5,515 nt of DNA. It comes from Thermodesulfovibrionales bacterium. Lineage in GTDB: Bacteria > Nitrospirota > Thermodesulfovibrionia > Thermodesulfovibrionales > SM23-35. Shown piece after piece: positions 1 through 5,515 of the stretch (its first letter is position 1; the number at the start of each line of letters is the position of its first letter). The notes beneath the pieces were generated by a model that was not told the origin of the DNA, did no database searches, and saw only the letters and a program-made list of their open reading frames with translations. The translations under genes were made by a program, and so were the position numbers. Where the stretch lies: the NCBI GenBank assembly GCA_022013235.1, contig JAKLQR010000211.1, positions 1-5,515 of the forward strand. Reading direction: 5' to 3'.

Positions 1-1075
1 AAGAACAGATGTGATGGATGCAGTGAAGGGCTGTAAAAAAGCTGGTATTAAGGTTGTAATGATCACGGGAGACCATGCTGCTACAGCCTCAGCAATAGCA
101 AAGATGCTCGGAATATCAAGTGAGGAATCCGGGGTTATGACCGGCAAAGAGATAGAAGCAATGAGTGATGATGAACTCTTCAATAAGGTCAAAGAGATTT
201 CTGTCTTTGCAAGGGTCTCACCCAAACATAAACTCAGGATAGTTGAGCAGTTGATTCGATACGGAGAGGTCGTTGCCGTGACGGGTGATGGAGTAAATGA
301 TGCACCGGCCCTCAGGGCAGCACATATAGGAATAGCTATGGGGAAGTCGGGAACCGATGTTGCAAAAGAAGCATCTGATATGGTTCTCGCAGATGATAAC
401 TTTGCCAGTATTTTTGCTGCAGTTGAAGAGGGAAGGGTTGTATATGACAACATAAAGAAGGTTACCCTTTTCCTCATATCATGTGGTTTTGGAGAACTGA
501 TTGCCATCATCGGAACAATAGTCATGGGATACCCTATTCCATATATCCCTGCACAGATTCTCTGGCTTAATCTTGTAACGAATGGACTGCAGGATGTTGC
601 GCTTGCCTTTGAGCCGGCAGAAAAAGGTGTGTTAAACAGACCTCCAAGGAACCCAAAGGAAGGCATTTTATCAAGCCTTATGGTACAGAGAACAGTATTA
701 ATGGGAATAACGCTGGCTGCCGGAACACTGTTTTTATTTATCTCAAACCTTAACGCAGGGGTGCCTCTTGAAAGGGCGCGTACAATCGCCCTCACAACAA
801 TGGTCTTTTTCCAATTTTATCAGGCGTTCAACTGTCGTTCAGAGACACAATCCGTTTTCAGAATGAGTCCGATAAGCAATCCATTATTGTTTATCAGCAT
901 GATTGCTGCATTTCTTGCTCAACTGTCGGTGATTTATGTTCCGGCGTTCCAGTGGGTCTTCAGGACAGTGCCGATTACAATGAACGAGTGGGTGCAAATA
1001 TTTCTGGTCTCCACTACAATTATATTTGTAGTTGAGATGGATAAATGGATAAGGGGGAGAAAGCAGGGTCGTTAG
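1..1075 (+). CDS. P-type cation-transporting ATPase, C-terminal part (5' end outside window)
   Basis: Partial gene: the frame is already open at base 2 (codons R-T-D precede the GTG at base 11), so that GTG is internal, not the start. Numbering from the base-11 codon, the P domain shows TGDH (19-22), the conserved R-V-S-P-K-K-like segment ARVSPKHK (68-75) and the hinge motif TGDGVNDAPALR (91-102), which binds Mg2+ and the aspartyl phosphate. Membrane helices M5 and M6 follow (about 150-173 and 177-200), then a Cation_ATPase_C-like block with four more helices (about 222-246, 257-275, 290-311, 326-346). The missing part holds the A domain, the DKTGT phosphorylation site, most of the N domain and M1-M4. 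Family knowledge: a P2-type pump that couples ATP hydrolysis to cation movement across the inner membrane. The ion is uncertain: compared with SERCA, M5 keeps Glu (E162) and M6 keeps Asn and Thr (N187, T190), but the shared-site Asp is Asn (N191) and the M5 Asn is Gly (G159). The stop is 18 bases before the kinase gene, so they probably share a transcript. Confidence 0.95.
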   Translation, partial: RTDVMDAVKGCKKAGIKVVMITGDHAATASAIAKMLGISSEESGVMTGKEIEAMSDDELFNKVKEISVFARVSPKHKLRIVEQLIRYGEVVAVTGDGVNDAPALRAAHIGIAMGKSGTDVAKEASDMVLADDNFASIFAAVEEGRVVYDNIKKVTLFLISCGFGELIAIIGTIVMGYPIPYIPAQILWLNLVTNGLQDVALAFEPAEKGVLNRPPRNPKEGILSSLMVQRTVLMGITLAAGTLFLFISNLNAGVPLERARTIALTTMVFFQFYQAFNCRSETQSVFRMSPISNPLLFISMIAAFLAQLSVIYVPAFQWVFRTVPITMNEWVQIFLVSTTIIFVVEMDKWIRGRKQGR

Positions 1076-1093
1076 TTTTCCTGCGGTTTAAAA

Positions 1094-2110
1094 ATGCTTA
1101 ATAAGAAAAAATATTACATAGCTGTTATTGTAATTACTACAGCACTTATCACATTTCTGCACCTTGCAATTTTTCAAGAGCAATTTCCTCATATTGTTCT
1201 TGGGGAACTTTACTATATACCTCTTCTCTTTGGAGCAATGGTCTTCGGCCTTAAGGGCGCTATCCTGACTTACTTATTTGTATCGTTGTTATACCTGCCT
1301 TTCTTTTTTGGAAACTGGACTGTGTCGTTTTTGGGTTTAGTGGACAAGCTATTGCATATTTTGTTTTCAGGAGTGTTCTCAATCCTCGCGGGGTACCTTG
1401 TCGATCGCGAAAGAAGACACCAGAAGGAATTGGAAAAGGGACAGTATCTCGCTGGCATTGGTCAGGTTGCCACAACCATTGTTCATGACCTGAAAAACCC
1501 CCTGATCGTAATATTGGGCTTCGCAAAACGTATTCGCGACGGTAAAGGGAACATCGACAAGGCGGCACAAACAATTATTGAATCAGCCACAAATATGCAG
1601 AAGATCGTCCATGACGTGCTTGACTTCTCTAAACCGATAAAACTCGAATTGAAGGAAGAGGACCTCGGTAGCATCGTTAGAAAGGCGTGTGATTTTTGTA
1701 AGTTAAAGGTAGCTGAGAAAGGAGTCACTTTGTCTGTCGATATACCTGACCATACAGTGAAGCACCTGATAGACGGCTTTGCAATGCAGAGGGCTCTTGT
1801 AAACCTCATTAATAACGGTATCGAAGCTTCGGCAAAAGGGCAATTGGTGACGGTCTTTGTGAAAACTGGCAGCCAATATCAGACAATTCGCATTAAAGAT
1901 GTCGGTTCTGGCATGGACCGGGAAACAATCGAAAATGTCTTCACACCATTTTATTCAAAGAAAAGTAAAGGGACCGGACTTGGGATGCCAATCGCGAAGA
2001 AGATAATCGAGGGTCATCAGGGTAAGATTCATATAAACAGTCATCCAGGACAGGGCACAGAGATAACGATAGAGTTGCCATATAATTCGATAGAACTAAC
2101 AAAGAGGTGA
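1094..2110 (+). CDS. Membrane-bound sensor histidine kinase
   Basis: 338-residue two-component sensor kinase. The N-terminus has about four hydrophobic helices (roughly 7-27, 39-55, 57-73, 86-104), including a Y-Y-I-P-L-L-F-G...F-G-L-K-G-A pattern common in membrane-sensing regions of bacterial kinases. There is no sizeable periplasmic domain, so it may sense the membrane or a small or intramembrane signal. A short linker leads to the HisKA dimerisation helix with phospho-acceptor His131 in HDLKNP. The ATP-binding domain has an N box (NLINNG, 237-242), G1 (DVGSGM, 269-274), F box (FTPFYSKK, 283-290) and G2 (GTGLGM, 293-298), so the kinase looks catalytically complete. No PAS, HAMP or receiver domain is visible, and no response regulator gene lies in the window, so its partner is unknown. 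ATG 1094 lacks a clear Shine-Dalgarno sequence. It is in the same frame as the upstream ATPase, six sense codons after that gene's TAG, which hints at translational coupling. Confidence 0.93.
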   Translation: MLNKKKYYIAVIVITTALITFLHLAIFQEQFPHIVLGELYYIPLLFGAMVFGLKGAILTYLFVSLLYLPFFFGNWTVSFLGLVDKLLHILFSGVFSILAGYLVDRERRHQKELEKGQYLAGIGQVATTIVHDLKNPLIVILGFAKRIRDGKGNIDKAAQTIIESATNMQKIVHDVLDFSKPIKLELKEEDLGSIVRKACDFCKLKVAEKGVTLSVDIPDHTVKHLIDGFAMQRALVNLINNGIEASAKGQLVTVFVKTGSQYQTIRIKDVGSGMDRETIENVFTPFYSKKSKGTGLGMPIAKKIIEGHQGKIHINSHPGQGTEITIELPYNSIELTKR

Positions 2111-2116
2111 CAACAA

Positions 2117-2155
2117 ATGAAAATGAATAGCGCATTATTGCAGAGCGTGCGGTGA
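2117..2155 (+). CDS. Possible 12-codon leader peptide or gene remnant
   Basis: A tiny ORF, MKMNSALLQSVR, begins 6 bases after a good Shine-Dalgarno sequence (GAGGTGA, 2104-2110) that overlaps the end of the kinase gene. It ends in TGA within a small GTGA-TTTC-TCAC hairpin (2152-2163). The phosphorylase ATG lies 31 bases further on and has only a distant GGAG (2164-2167, 19 bases away). The mini-ORF could therefore bring ribosomes to the phosphorylase start, act as a leader peptide, or be the stub of a deleted gene. It has no run of a single amino-acid codon of the kind seen in classical attenuators. No homology is recognised and expression is unproven. Confidence 0.25.
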   Translation: MKMNSALLQSVR

Positions 2156-2186
2156 TTTCTCACGGAGTTGCCGGTGCCGCAGAATT

Positions 2187-3881
2187 ATGAATAACGAGTC
2201 AAAAATCGCATACTTCTCCATGGAGATAGGCCTTGAAGCCCGGATGCCCACTTATAGTGGCGGCTTGGGTGTGCTGGCGGGAGATACGATCCGCTCCGCA
2301 GCCGATCTCAAAGTTCCTATGGTAGCGGTCACGCTGCTTCAACGCAAGGGATACTTTCGCCAGAAGCTTGATGCAAGCGGGTGGCAGACTGAGGAGCCTG
2401 TCGAGTGGACTGTTGAAAGTATTTTGGAAGAGATACCAAAGAAAACCTTTGTTACTATCGAGGGACGGAATGTTTATCTTCGCTCCTGGAAATATGAAGT
2501 CAACGGCATCGGAGATTTTAAAGTACCGGTGTATTTCCTGGATTCGGATCTTCCGGAAAATTCCGAATGGGACAGGACACTGACCCATTTCCTTTACGGA
2601 GGGGACCAGTATTATCGCCTCTGTCAAGAGGTAATCCTCGGTATCGGCGGCGTGAGGATGCTCCGTGCCCTTGGATATGAAAACATTAAGCGGTTCCATA
2701 TGAATGAAGGACATGCTAGCCTTCTTGCATTGGAGCTTCTCAATGAACAGGCAGGAAAAACAGGGCGAGAGCCAACCCGGCCTGAAGATATTGAAGCTGT
2801 CAGAGAACAATGCATTTTCACAACTCACACGCCGGTACCGGCCGGACATGATCAATTCCCCATTGAATTAATACGCCGCATCATAGGGCCCCGTGAAGAA
2901 ATTTTTAAAATAAAAGATATTTTCCTGTATAACAACCTGTTTAATATGACGTATCTTGCTTTGAATATGAGCCGCTTTATTAATGGAGTAGCAAAAAAAC
3001 ACGGGGAAGTTTCACAGCTGATGTTCGAAGGGTATACAATCGATGCCATCACGAACGGAGTTCATGCAGCGACTTGGACAACAAAACCCTTTCAGAACCT
3101 TTATGACCGGTATATCCCTGGCTGGAGAGAGGACAATTTCAGCCTCCGATATGCTCTAAGCATCCCGAAGCACGAGGTCTGGGAGGCCCATGCCTTCGCA
3201 AAGAATGAATTGATTCAGCATGTGAACCGAGAAACCGGAGCCGCGATGGATACGGACGTTCTGACACTCGGTTTTGCACGGAGGTCGACAACGTATAAGA
3301 GAGGAGAACTTCTTTTTCAGGATGGTGAGAGGCTCAAAAGAATATCATCGGAGGTCGGCAGGTTTCAGGTAATTTACGCCGGCAAGGCTCATCCGCAAGA
3401 CTCTGCGGGCAAGGAGATCATCAAGCGAATCTTTCATGCAAAAGAATCCCTCAAGGCGAACATAAAGATCGCTTATCTTGAGAATTACGACATGGAGAAA
3501 GGGAAGCTCATAACATCAGGAGTTGATGTATGGTTGAATACCCCTCAACCGCCCCTCGAAGCCTCAGGGACAAGCGGGATGAAAGCTGCCCTTAACGGCG
3601 TCCCAAGCCTAAGCGTTCTGGACGGTTGGTGGATTGAAGGGTATATAGAGGGAATCACCGGATGGTCCATTGGTGAGGCTGGCAGGGGAGCCGAAGCGAG
3701 CAGCGACTGGTCAAATGATGCCTTATCTCTTTACAACAAGTTGGAGAATATTGTTATTCCACTTTTCTATCATGATAGGGATCGCTTCATCGAAATGATG
3801 CGCTCTTCCATTGCCCTGAACGGTTCGTTTTTCAATACCCAGAGAATGATGCTGCAGTATGTGTTGAGAGCGTATTTCTGA
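2187..3881 (+). CDS. glgP: Alpha-glucan (glycogen/maltodextrin) phosphorylase, short GT35 form
   Basis: 564-residue cytoplasmic enzyme of glycosyltransferase family 35 that removes glucose from alpha-1,4-glucan ends with phosphate, giving glucose-1-phosphate. The N-terminus IAYFSMEIGLEARMPTYSGG (7-26) followed by LGVLAGD is the typical start of the short bacterial alpha-glucan phosphorylases (TIGR02094-like), which supports ATG 2187; no ATG, GTG or TTG lies upstream before the in-frame TGA at 2124. Other visible landmarks are MNEGHAS (172-178, active-site His176), THTPVPAGHDQFP (213-225), ITNGVHAATW (288-297), ARRSTTYKR (364-372, phosphate/PLP-contact Arg and Lys), YAGKAHP (397-403) and EASGTSGMKAALNG (458-471), where Lys466 is the expected pyridoxal-phosphate lysine. 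The usual C-terminal block NGSFFNTQRM (545-554) is present, so the protein is complete. It is much shorter than the 800-840 residues of classical GlgP/MalP and lacks their regulatory N-terminal extensions, as is normal for this subgroup. No other glycogen gene is in the window. It may be read from the upstream kinase operon; no terminator is visible on either side. Confidence 0.95.
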   Translation: MNNESKIAYFSMEIGLEARMPTYSGGLGVLAGDTIRSAADLKVPMVAVTLLQRKGYFRQKLDASGWQTEEPVEWTVESILEEIPKKTFVTIEGRNVYLRSWKYEVNGIGDFKVPVYFLDSDLPENSEWDRTLTHFLYGGDQYYRLCQEVILGIGGVRMLRALGYENIKRFHMNEGHASLLALELLNEQAGKTGREPTRPEDIEAVREQCIFTTHTPVPAGHDQFPIELIRRIIGPREEIFKIKDIFLYNNLFNMTYLALNMSRFINGVAKKHGEVSQLMFEGYTIDAITNGVHAATWTTKPFQNLYDRYIPGWREDNFSLRYALSIPKHEVWEAHAFAKNELIQHVNRETGAAMDTDVLTLGFARRSTTYKRGELLFQDGERLKRISSEVGRFQVIYAGKAHPQDSAGKEIIKRIFHAKESLKANIKIAYLENYDMEKGKLITSGVDVWLNTPQPPLEASGTSGMKAALNGVPSLSVLDGWWIEGYIEGITGWSIGEAGRGAEASSDWSNDALSLYNKLENIVIPLFYHDRDRFIEMMRSSIALNGSFFNTQRMMLQYVLRAYF

Positions 3882-3953
3882 ACATATCCCCGATTTTCCT
3901 GGTATGTCAGACCTTGTACGAATGAGAATAATAGAAGAAACAAAGGAGCAAGC

Positions 3954-4098
3954 ATGAAATATCTGGAAAGGGTTAAAAGAGCCATCATATAGACCCGGCG
4001 GTGGTAAACAATCCCTGATTACATCATTATCTGACGTTGTGGGCATGATCGTTTATTTTTCAATAGCCAACTGGGTTCCCGGCACCGTTTTGCAATGA
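3954..4098 (+). pseudogene. Decayed C-terminal fragment of an MgtE-type Mg2+ transporter
   Basis: No single frame gives a full protein, but three frames joined in order read like the end of MgtE. Frame one starts at ATG 3954 behind a perfect AAAGGAG (3942-3948) and gives MKYLERVKRAII before TAG 3990. The next frame, from 3992, gives DPAVVNNP before TGA 4016. The third, from 4015, gives LITSLSDVVG, then MIVYFSIANWVPGTVLQ, and stops at TGA 4096. The combined pattern (K-R-x-I-D-P-A-V....P-L-I-T-x-x-x-D-V-x-G-x-x-x-Y-F-x-I-A) is the family's last two helices and the DPA loop that precedes them. One missing base near 4013-4015 (a C run) would explain the second shift. The rest of the roughly 450-residue transporter (N domain, CBS pair, first helices) is absent. 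Whether MKYLE belongs to the same ancestral gene is unclear; an internal deletion may have joined an unrelated start to the tail. The MgtE call is by motif memory only. Confidence 0.6.
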
Positions 4099-4114
4099 AT
4101 TTCAGGTCGTTTTT

Positions 4115-4128
4115 TGCTACACTATACC
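4115..4128 (+). promoter_or_regulatory. Candidate extended -10 promoter element for htpX
   Basis: TGCTACACT (4115-4123) has the TGn extension and a 4/6 match to TATAAT, and an overlapping TATACC sits at 4123-4128. No convincing -35 lies 16-18 bases upstream; TTGCAA (4090-4095) is 22 bases from TACACT. If used, transcription would start near 4130 and give htpX a leader of about 175 bases. This is weak evidence on sequence alone. Confidence 0.3.
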
Positions 4129-4134
4129 TAGTCG

Positions 4135-4147
4135 GTTCCACAGGAAC
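4135..4147. repeat. Short palindrome GTTCC-ACA-GGAAC
   Basis: Perfect 5-bp arms with a 3-base centre, placed about 12 bases downstream of the candidate -10. The position would suit an operator or a small hairpin at the start of the htpX leader. Arms this short can arise by chance. Confidence 0.3.
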
Positions 4148-4209
4148 AGCAATCAGAATTCGTTGCGTTTGAGCAATCATGGAACTGGAAATTCTATCCC
4201 AAAACAAGT

Positions 4210-4239
4210 CCTGGATATGAGATCAGACGGATATCCAGG
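4210..4239. repeat. Perfect 9-bp inverted repeat (hairpin 1) in the htpX leader
   Basis: CCTGGATAT (4210-4218) and ATATCCAGG (4231-4239) are exact reverse complements around a 12-base loop; a flanking T-G wobble could extend the stem by one pair. No T-run follows, so it is not a classical terminator. It lies about 70-95 bases before the htpX start and 6 bases before hairpin 2. Confidence 0.6.
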
Positions 4240-4245
4240 GTGAAA

Positions 4246-4264
4246 CAGACAGGATCCCTGTCTG
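4246..4264. repeat. Perfect 8-bp inverted repeat (hairpin 2) in the htpX leader
   Basis: CAGACAGG (4246-4253) and CCTGTCTG (4257-4264) pair exactly around an ATC loop, giving a compact G+C-rich hairpin. No T-tract follows. Its GTCTG arm could instead pair with CAGAC in the loop of hairpin 1 (4224-4228), so two competing folds are possible. It could be an mRNA leader element, a U-tract-free terminator of upstream transcription, a protein site or a REP-like repeat; the sequence does not decide. Confidence 0.6.
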
Positions 4265-4306
4265 CATGAAAGACTCAGAGATTCATTCCCGGAAAAGGAG
4301 GGAACA

Positions 4307-5203
4307 ATGCGCAGAGTACTATATTTCCTGATAACCAATCTGGCGATTGTAATAGTGCTGGGAATTGTGCTGAGAATCCTCGGCGTTGAACCTTATCTGA
4401 CCGCTTACGGACTCAATTATCAGTCGCTCCTCATATTTTCTGTTGTTTTCGGTATAGGCGGGTCATTCATAAGCCTTGCGCTCTCGAAGTGGAGCGCAAA
4501 GAGACTTACAAGGGCTCAGGTGATCACTTCGCCTGCAAGTGAAACAGAGCGTTGGCTCATCAAAACGATAGGAGAACTTGCTTCCAGGGCTGGCATAGGA
4601 ATGCCAGAGGTTGCCATATTCCCCTCTGATGACATGAATGCGTTTGCAACCGGCATGAAGCGGAACAATGCCCTTGTGGCCGTCTCAAGCGGGATGCTGC
4701 GGCGCATGGACAAGGAGAAAATCCGCGCAGTACTGGCGCATGAAGTGGCCCATGTAAAAAATGGAGACATGGTAACCCTTGCGCTCATACAGGGTGTGGT
4801 GAATACATTCGTCATATTCTTTGCGCGTATTATCGGGTATACCGTTGACAGAGTGATATTCAGAAATGAGAGGGGGCATGGTATAGGTTTCTGGGTAACG
4901 ACGATCATCGCAGAGATATGCCTCGCAATGCTTGCCTCGATTATCGTCTTCTGGTTTTCAAGGAAAAGGGAATACCGCGCAGACAGCGGTTCCGCGGATT
5001 TAGTCGGAAAAAAGCCCATGATAGGCGCACTCGAAGCCTTGAAAGCCTCTATACAGCAGCCTCATCTGCCTGACCAAATGGCGGCTTTTGGCATCTCCGG
5101 GACTAAAAAGCAGGGGTTGAAAGCGCTCTTTGCAACCCATCCGAACCTCGATGACCGGATTAATACCCTTATGGAGTCGAGGTATCCTGATTACAAGCCC
5201 TGA
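4307..5203 (+). CDS. htpX: Membrane zinc metalloprotease HtpX (peptidase M48)
   Basis: 298-residue inner-membrane protease that degrades misfolded or damaged membrane proteins, working alongside FtsH in E. coli. E. coli HtpX is 293 residues, so this is full length. Hydrophobic helices are at about 4-26 and 38-59, with two more after the active site (about 154-178 and 195-217). The zinc motif HEVAH lies at 145-149 (ligands His145 and His149, catalytic Glu146), and the third ligand is probably Glu222 in REYRADSGSA (221-230). Further family landmarks are GGSFISLALSKW (51-62), NAFATG (111-116), LVAVSSGML (123-131), NGDMVTLALIQGVVNTFVIF (152-171) and the C-terminal THPNLDDRI (277-285). The start is well set: AAGGAGG (4295-4301) lies 5 bases before ATG 4307 and the N-terminus matches the family. 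The gene stands alone after a 425-base spacer with a promoter-like site and two hairpins, so it is probably its own transcription unit. Heat or envelope-stress control is known for relatives, but no sigma-32 or CIRCE site is seen here. Confidence 0.96.
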   Translation: MRRVLYFLITNLAIVIVLGIVLRILGVEPYLTAYGLNYQSLLIFSVVFGIGGSFISLALSKWSAKRLTRAQVITSPASETERWLIKTIGELASRAGIGMPEVAIFPSDDMNAFATGMKRNNALVAVSSGMLRRMDKEKIRAVLAHEVAHVKNGDMVTLALIQGVVNTFVIFFARIIGYTVDRVIFRNERGHGIGFWVTTIIAEICLAMLASIIVFWFSRKREYRADSGSADLVGKKPMIGALEALKASIQQPHLPDQMAAFGISGTKKQGLKALFATHPNLDDRINTLMESRYPDYKP

Positions 5204-5515
5204 TTGGACAGGGCAGATACTTTGTTGCCAACCGGGCGATATCAGATATATTGTTATTTAAGGACAGCCATCATGAGAATTTCCTATTCAAAGCAACACG
5301 TTGTGAAAAATATCCTAACTGTTTGATTGATGAAGGAAGTGATAAAACTCTGAACCTTCTAAAAGCGTTTGTATGTACCCATATAGAGGGCACCTGTCAA
5401 GAGAAAAAACGATCCTATACCAAGAAAGTTGTTCTTGTCTTCATAGCTTCAAGTTATCATTGTCTATTACCATTACCGTTTTTTCTTTACTATAGTGCGT
5501 CAGTCTTCACTGCGC
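5204..5515 (+). other. Unassigned region with a stop-free, cysteine-bearing frame running off the window
   Basis: No named gene, but one frame is open from 5191 to the window end (108 codons), unusually long for A+T-rich spacer. From TTG 5251, the only TTG/GTG/ATG that precedes the motif, it reads polar, protein-like sequence with Cys18 and Cys24 (RCEKYPNC) and Cys42 and Cys49 (CTHIEGTC), then KKR. The C-x5-C, 17 residues, C-x6-C spacing resembles small metal- or Fe-S-type Cys modules in bacterial proteins. TTG 5251 has no Shine-Dalgarno sequence. A good one (AAGGA, 5260-5264) instead precedes ATG 5273, in another frame, which stops after 17 codons; one extra G after that ATG would join it to the Cys frame as M-E-N-F-L-F-K. 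A frameshifted gene is therefore possible. After about codon 60 the frame looks less protein-like. No htpX terminator hairpin is visible. Confidence 0.3.
5467..5496 (+). promoter_or_regulatory. Candidate sigma-70-like promoter at the right edge
   Basis: TTACCA (5467-5472, 4/6 match to TTGACA) and TATAGT (5491-5496, 5/6 match to TATAAT) are 18 bases apart in an A+T-rich stretch with a T-run between them. Transcription would begin about 5503 and leave the window, so the gene served is not visible. If real, it suggests the open Cys frame has ended or is non-coding by this point. Confidence 0.35.

Larger units (their letters stand above)
3882..4306. other. Intergenic region between phosphorylase and htpX
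   Basis: 425 bases without an intact gene. In order, it holds a strong Shine-Dalgarno sequence with a 12-codon ORF, a frameshifted MgtE-like tail, an extended -10 promoter candidate, a 5-bp palindrome and two perfect inverted repeats, each listed separately. No T-tract follows any hairpin, so no classical intrinsic terminator for the phosphorylase transcript is visible. The minus-strand open frame crossing 4019-4207 shows no recognisable protein motif and is treated as chance. Confidence 0.7.

Noticed and set aside
2550..2570. Palindrome-like CGGAA-AA-TTCCG inside the phosphorylase gene
   Set aside because: Short, inside coding sequence, with no regulatory context.
2199..2855. Long minus-strand open frame opposite the phosphorylase (218 codons)
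   Set aside because: It is a shadow of the strongly conserved phosphorylase coding frame; its translation has no family motif.
3882..3992. The phosphorylase frame stays open for 36 codons beyond its TGA, suggesting possible readthrough
   Set aside because: The phosphorylase already has its normal family C-terminus, and the extension resembles nothing recognisable.
4246..4264. Hairpin 2 as a classical intrinsic terminator
   Set aside because: No T-tract follows the stem, so only a non-canonical terminator remains possible.
4590..4607. Inverted repeat CTGGCAT-AGGA-ATGCCAG inside htpX
   Set aside because: It lies within well-conserved coding sequence (the A-G-I-G-M-P region), so the codons explain it; no reason to give it a separate role.
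4516..5019. Minus-strand open frame of 167 codons opposite htpX
   Set aside because: Shadow of the htpX coding frame; no independent motif or ribosome site.
5365..5400. Minus-strand TTGACA (complement of 5395-5400) as a promoter reading back toward htpX
   Set aside because: The hexamer is perfect, but the best -10 at 17 bases (TACATA) matches only 3/6 and no minus-strand gene follows.

Overview
This 5.5 kb window is a stretch of ordinary bacterial chromosome with its main genes all on the + strand. It has moderate G+C, purine-rich Shine-Dalgarno sequences before several starts, a membrane stress protease of the HtpX type, a short-form alpha-glucan phosphorylase and a P2-type cation ATPase. 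Together these suggest a Gram-negative, probably environmental or anaerobic bacterium such as a Nitrospirota or Desulfobacterota member. That placement is an inference from protein style, not a proof. No CRISPR array, insertion sequence, tRNA or rRNA was seen.

Layout. Bases 1-1075 hold the C-terminal part of a P-type cation ATPase, cut by the window edge. An 18-base gap leads to a membrane-bound sensor histidine kinase (1094-2110) with no response regulator beside it in the window. A 76-base spacer, carrying a 12-codon mini-ORF with a good ribosome binding site, leads to an alpha-glucan (glycogen) phosphorylase (2187-3881). The tight spacing suggests that ATPase, kinase and perhaps phosphorylase are co-transcribed.

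The 425 bases from 3882 to 4306 have no intact gene but are not empty. At about 3954-4098 there is a broken fragment that reads, once frameshifts are bridged, like the C-terminal end of an MgtE-type magnesium transporter. It is followed by a promoter-like extended -10 element, a small 5-3-5 palindrome and two perfect inverted repeats (9-bp and 8-bp arms). These lie in what would be a long structured leader for the next gene, an htpX-type zinc metalloprotease (4307-5203).

The final 312 bases (5204-5515) have no gene that can be named. One frame stays free of stops to the window edge and encodes four spaced cysteines (C-x5-C ... C-x6-C). It may be a small Cys-rich protein or a decayed gene, and a promoter-like pair sits close to the right edge.

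Functional theme: ion transport, signal sensing, storage-glucan use and membrane protein quality control, which is a housekeeping/stress mix. The window shows no clear new system. Its most interesting parts are the degraded mgtE tail, the structured htpX leader and the Cys-bearing open frame at the right end.
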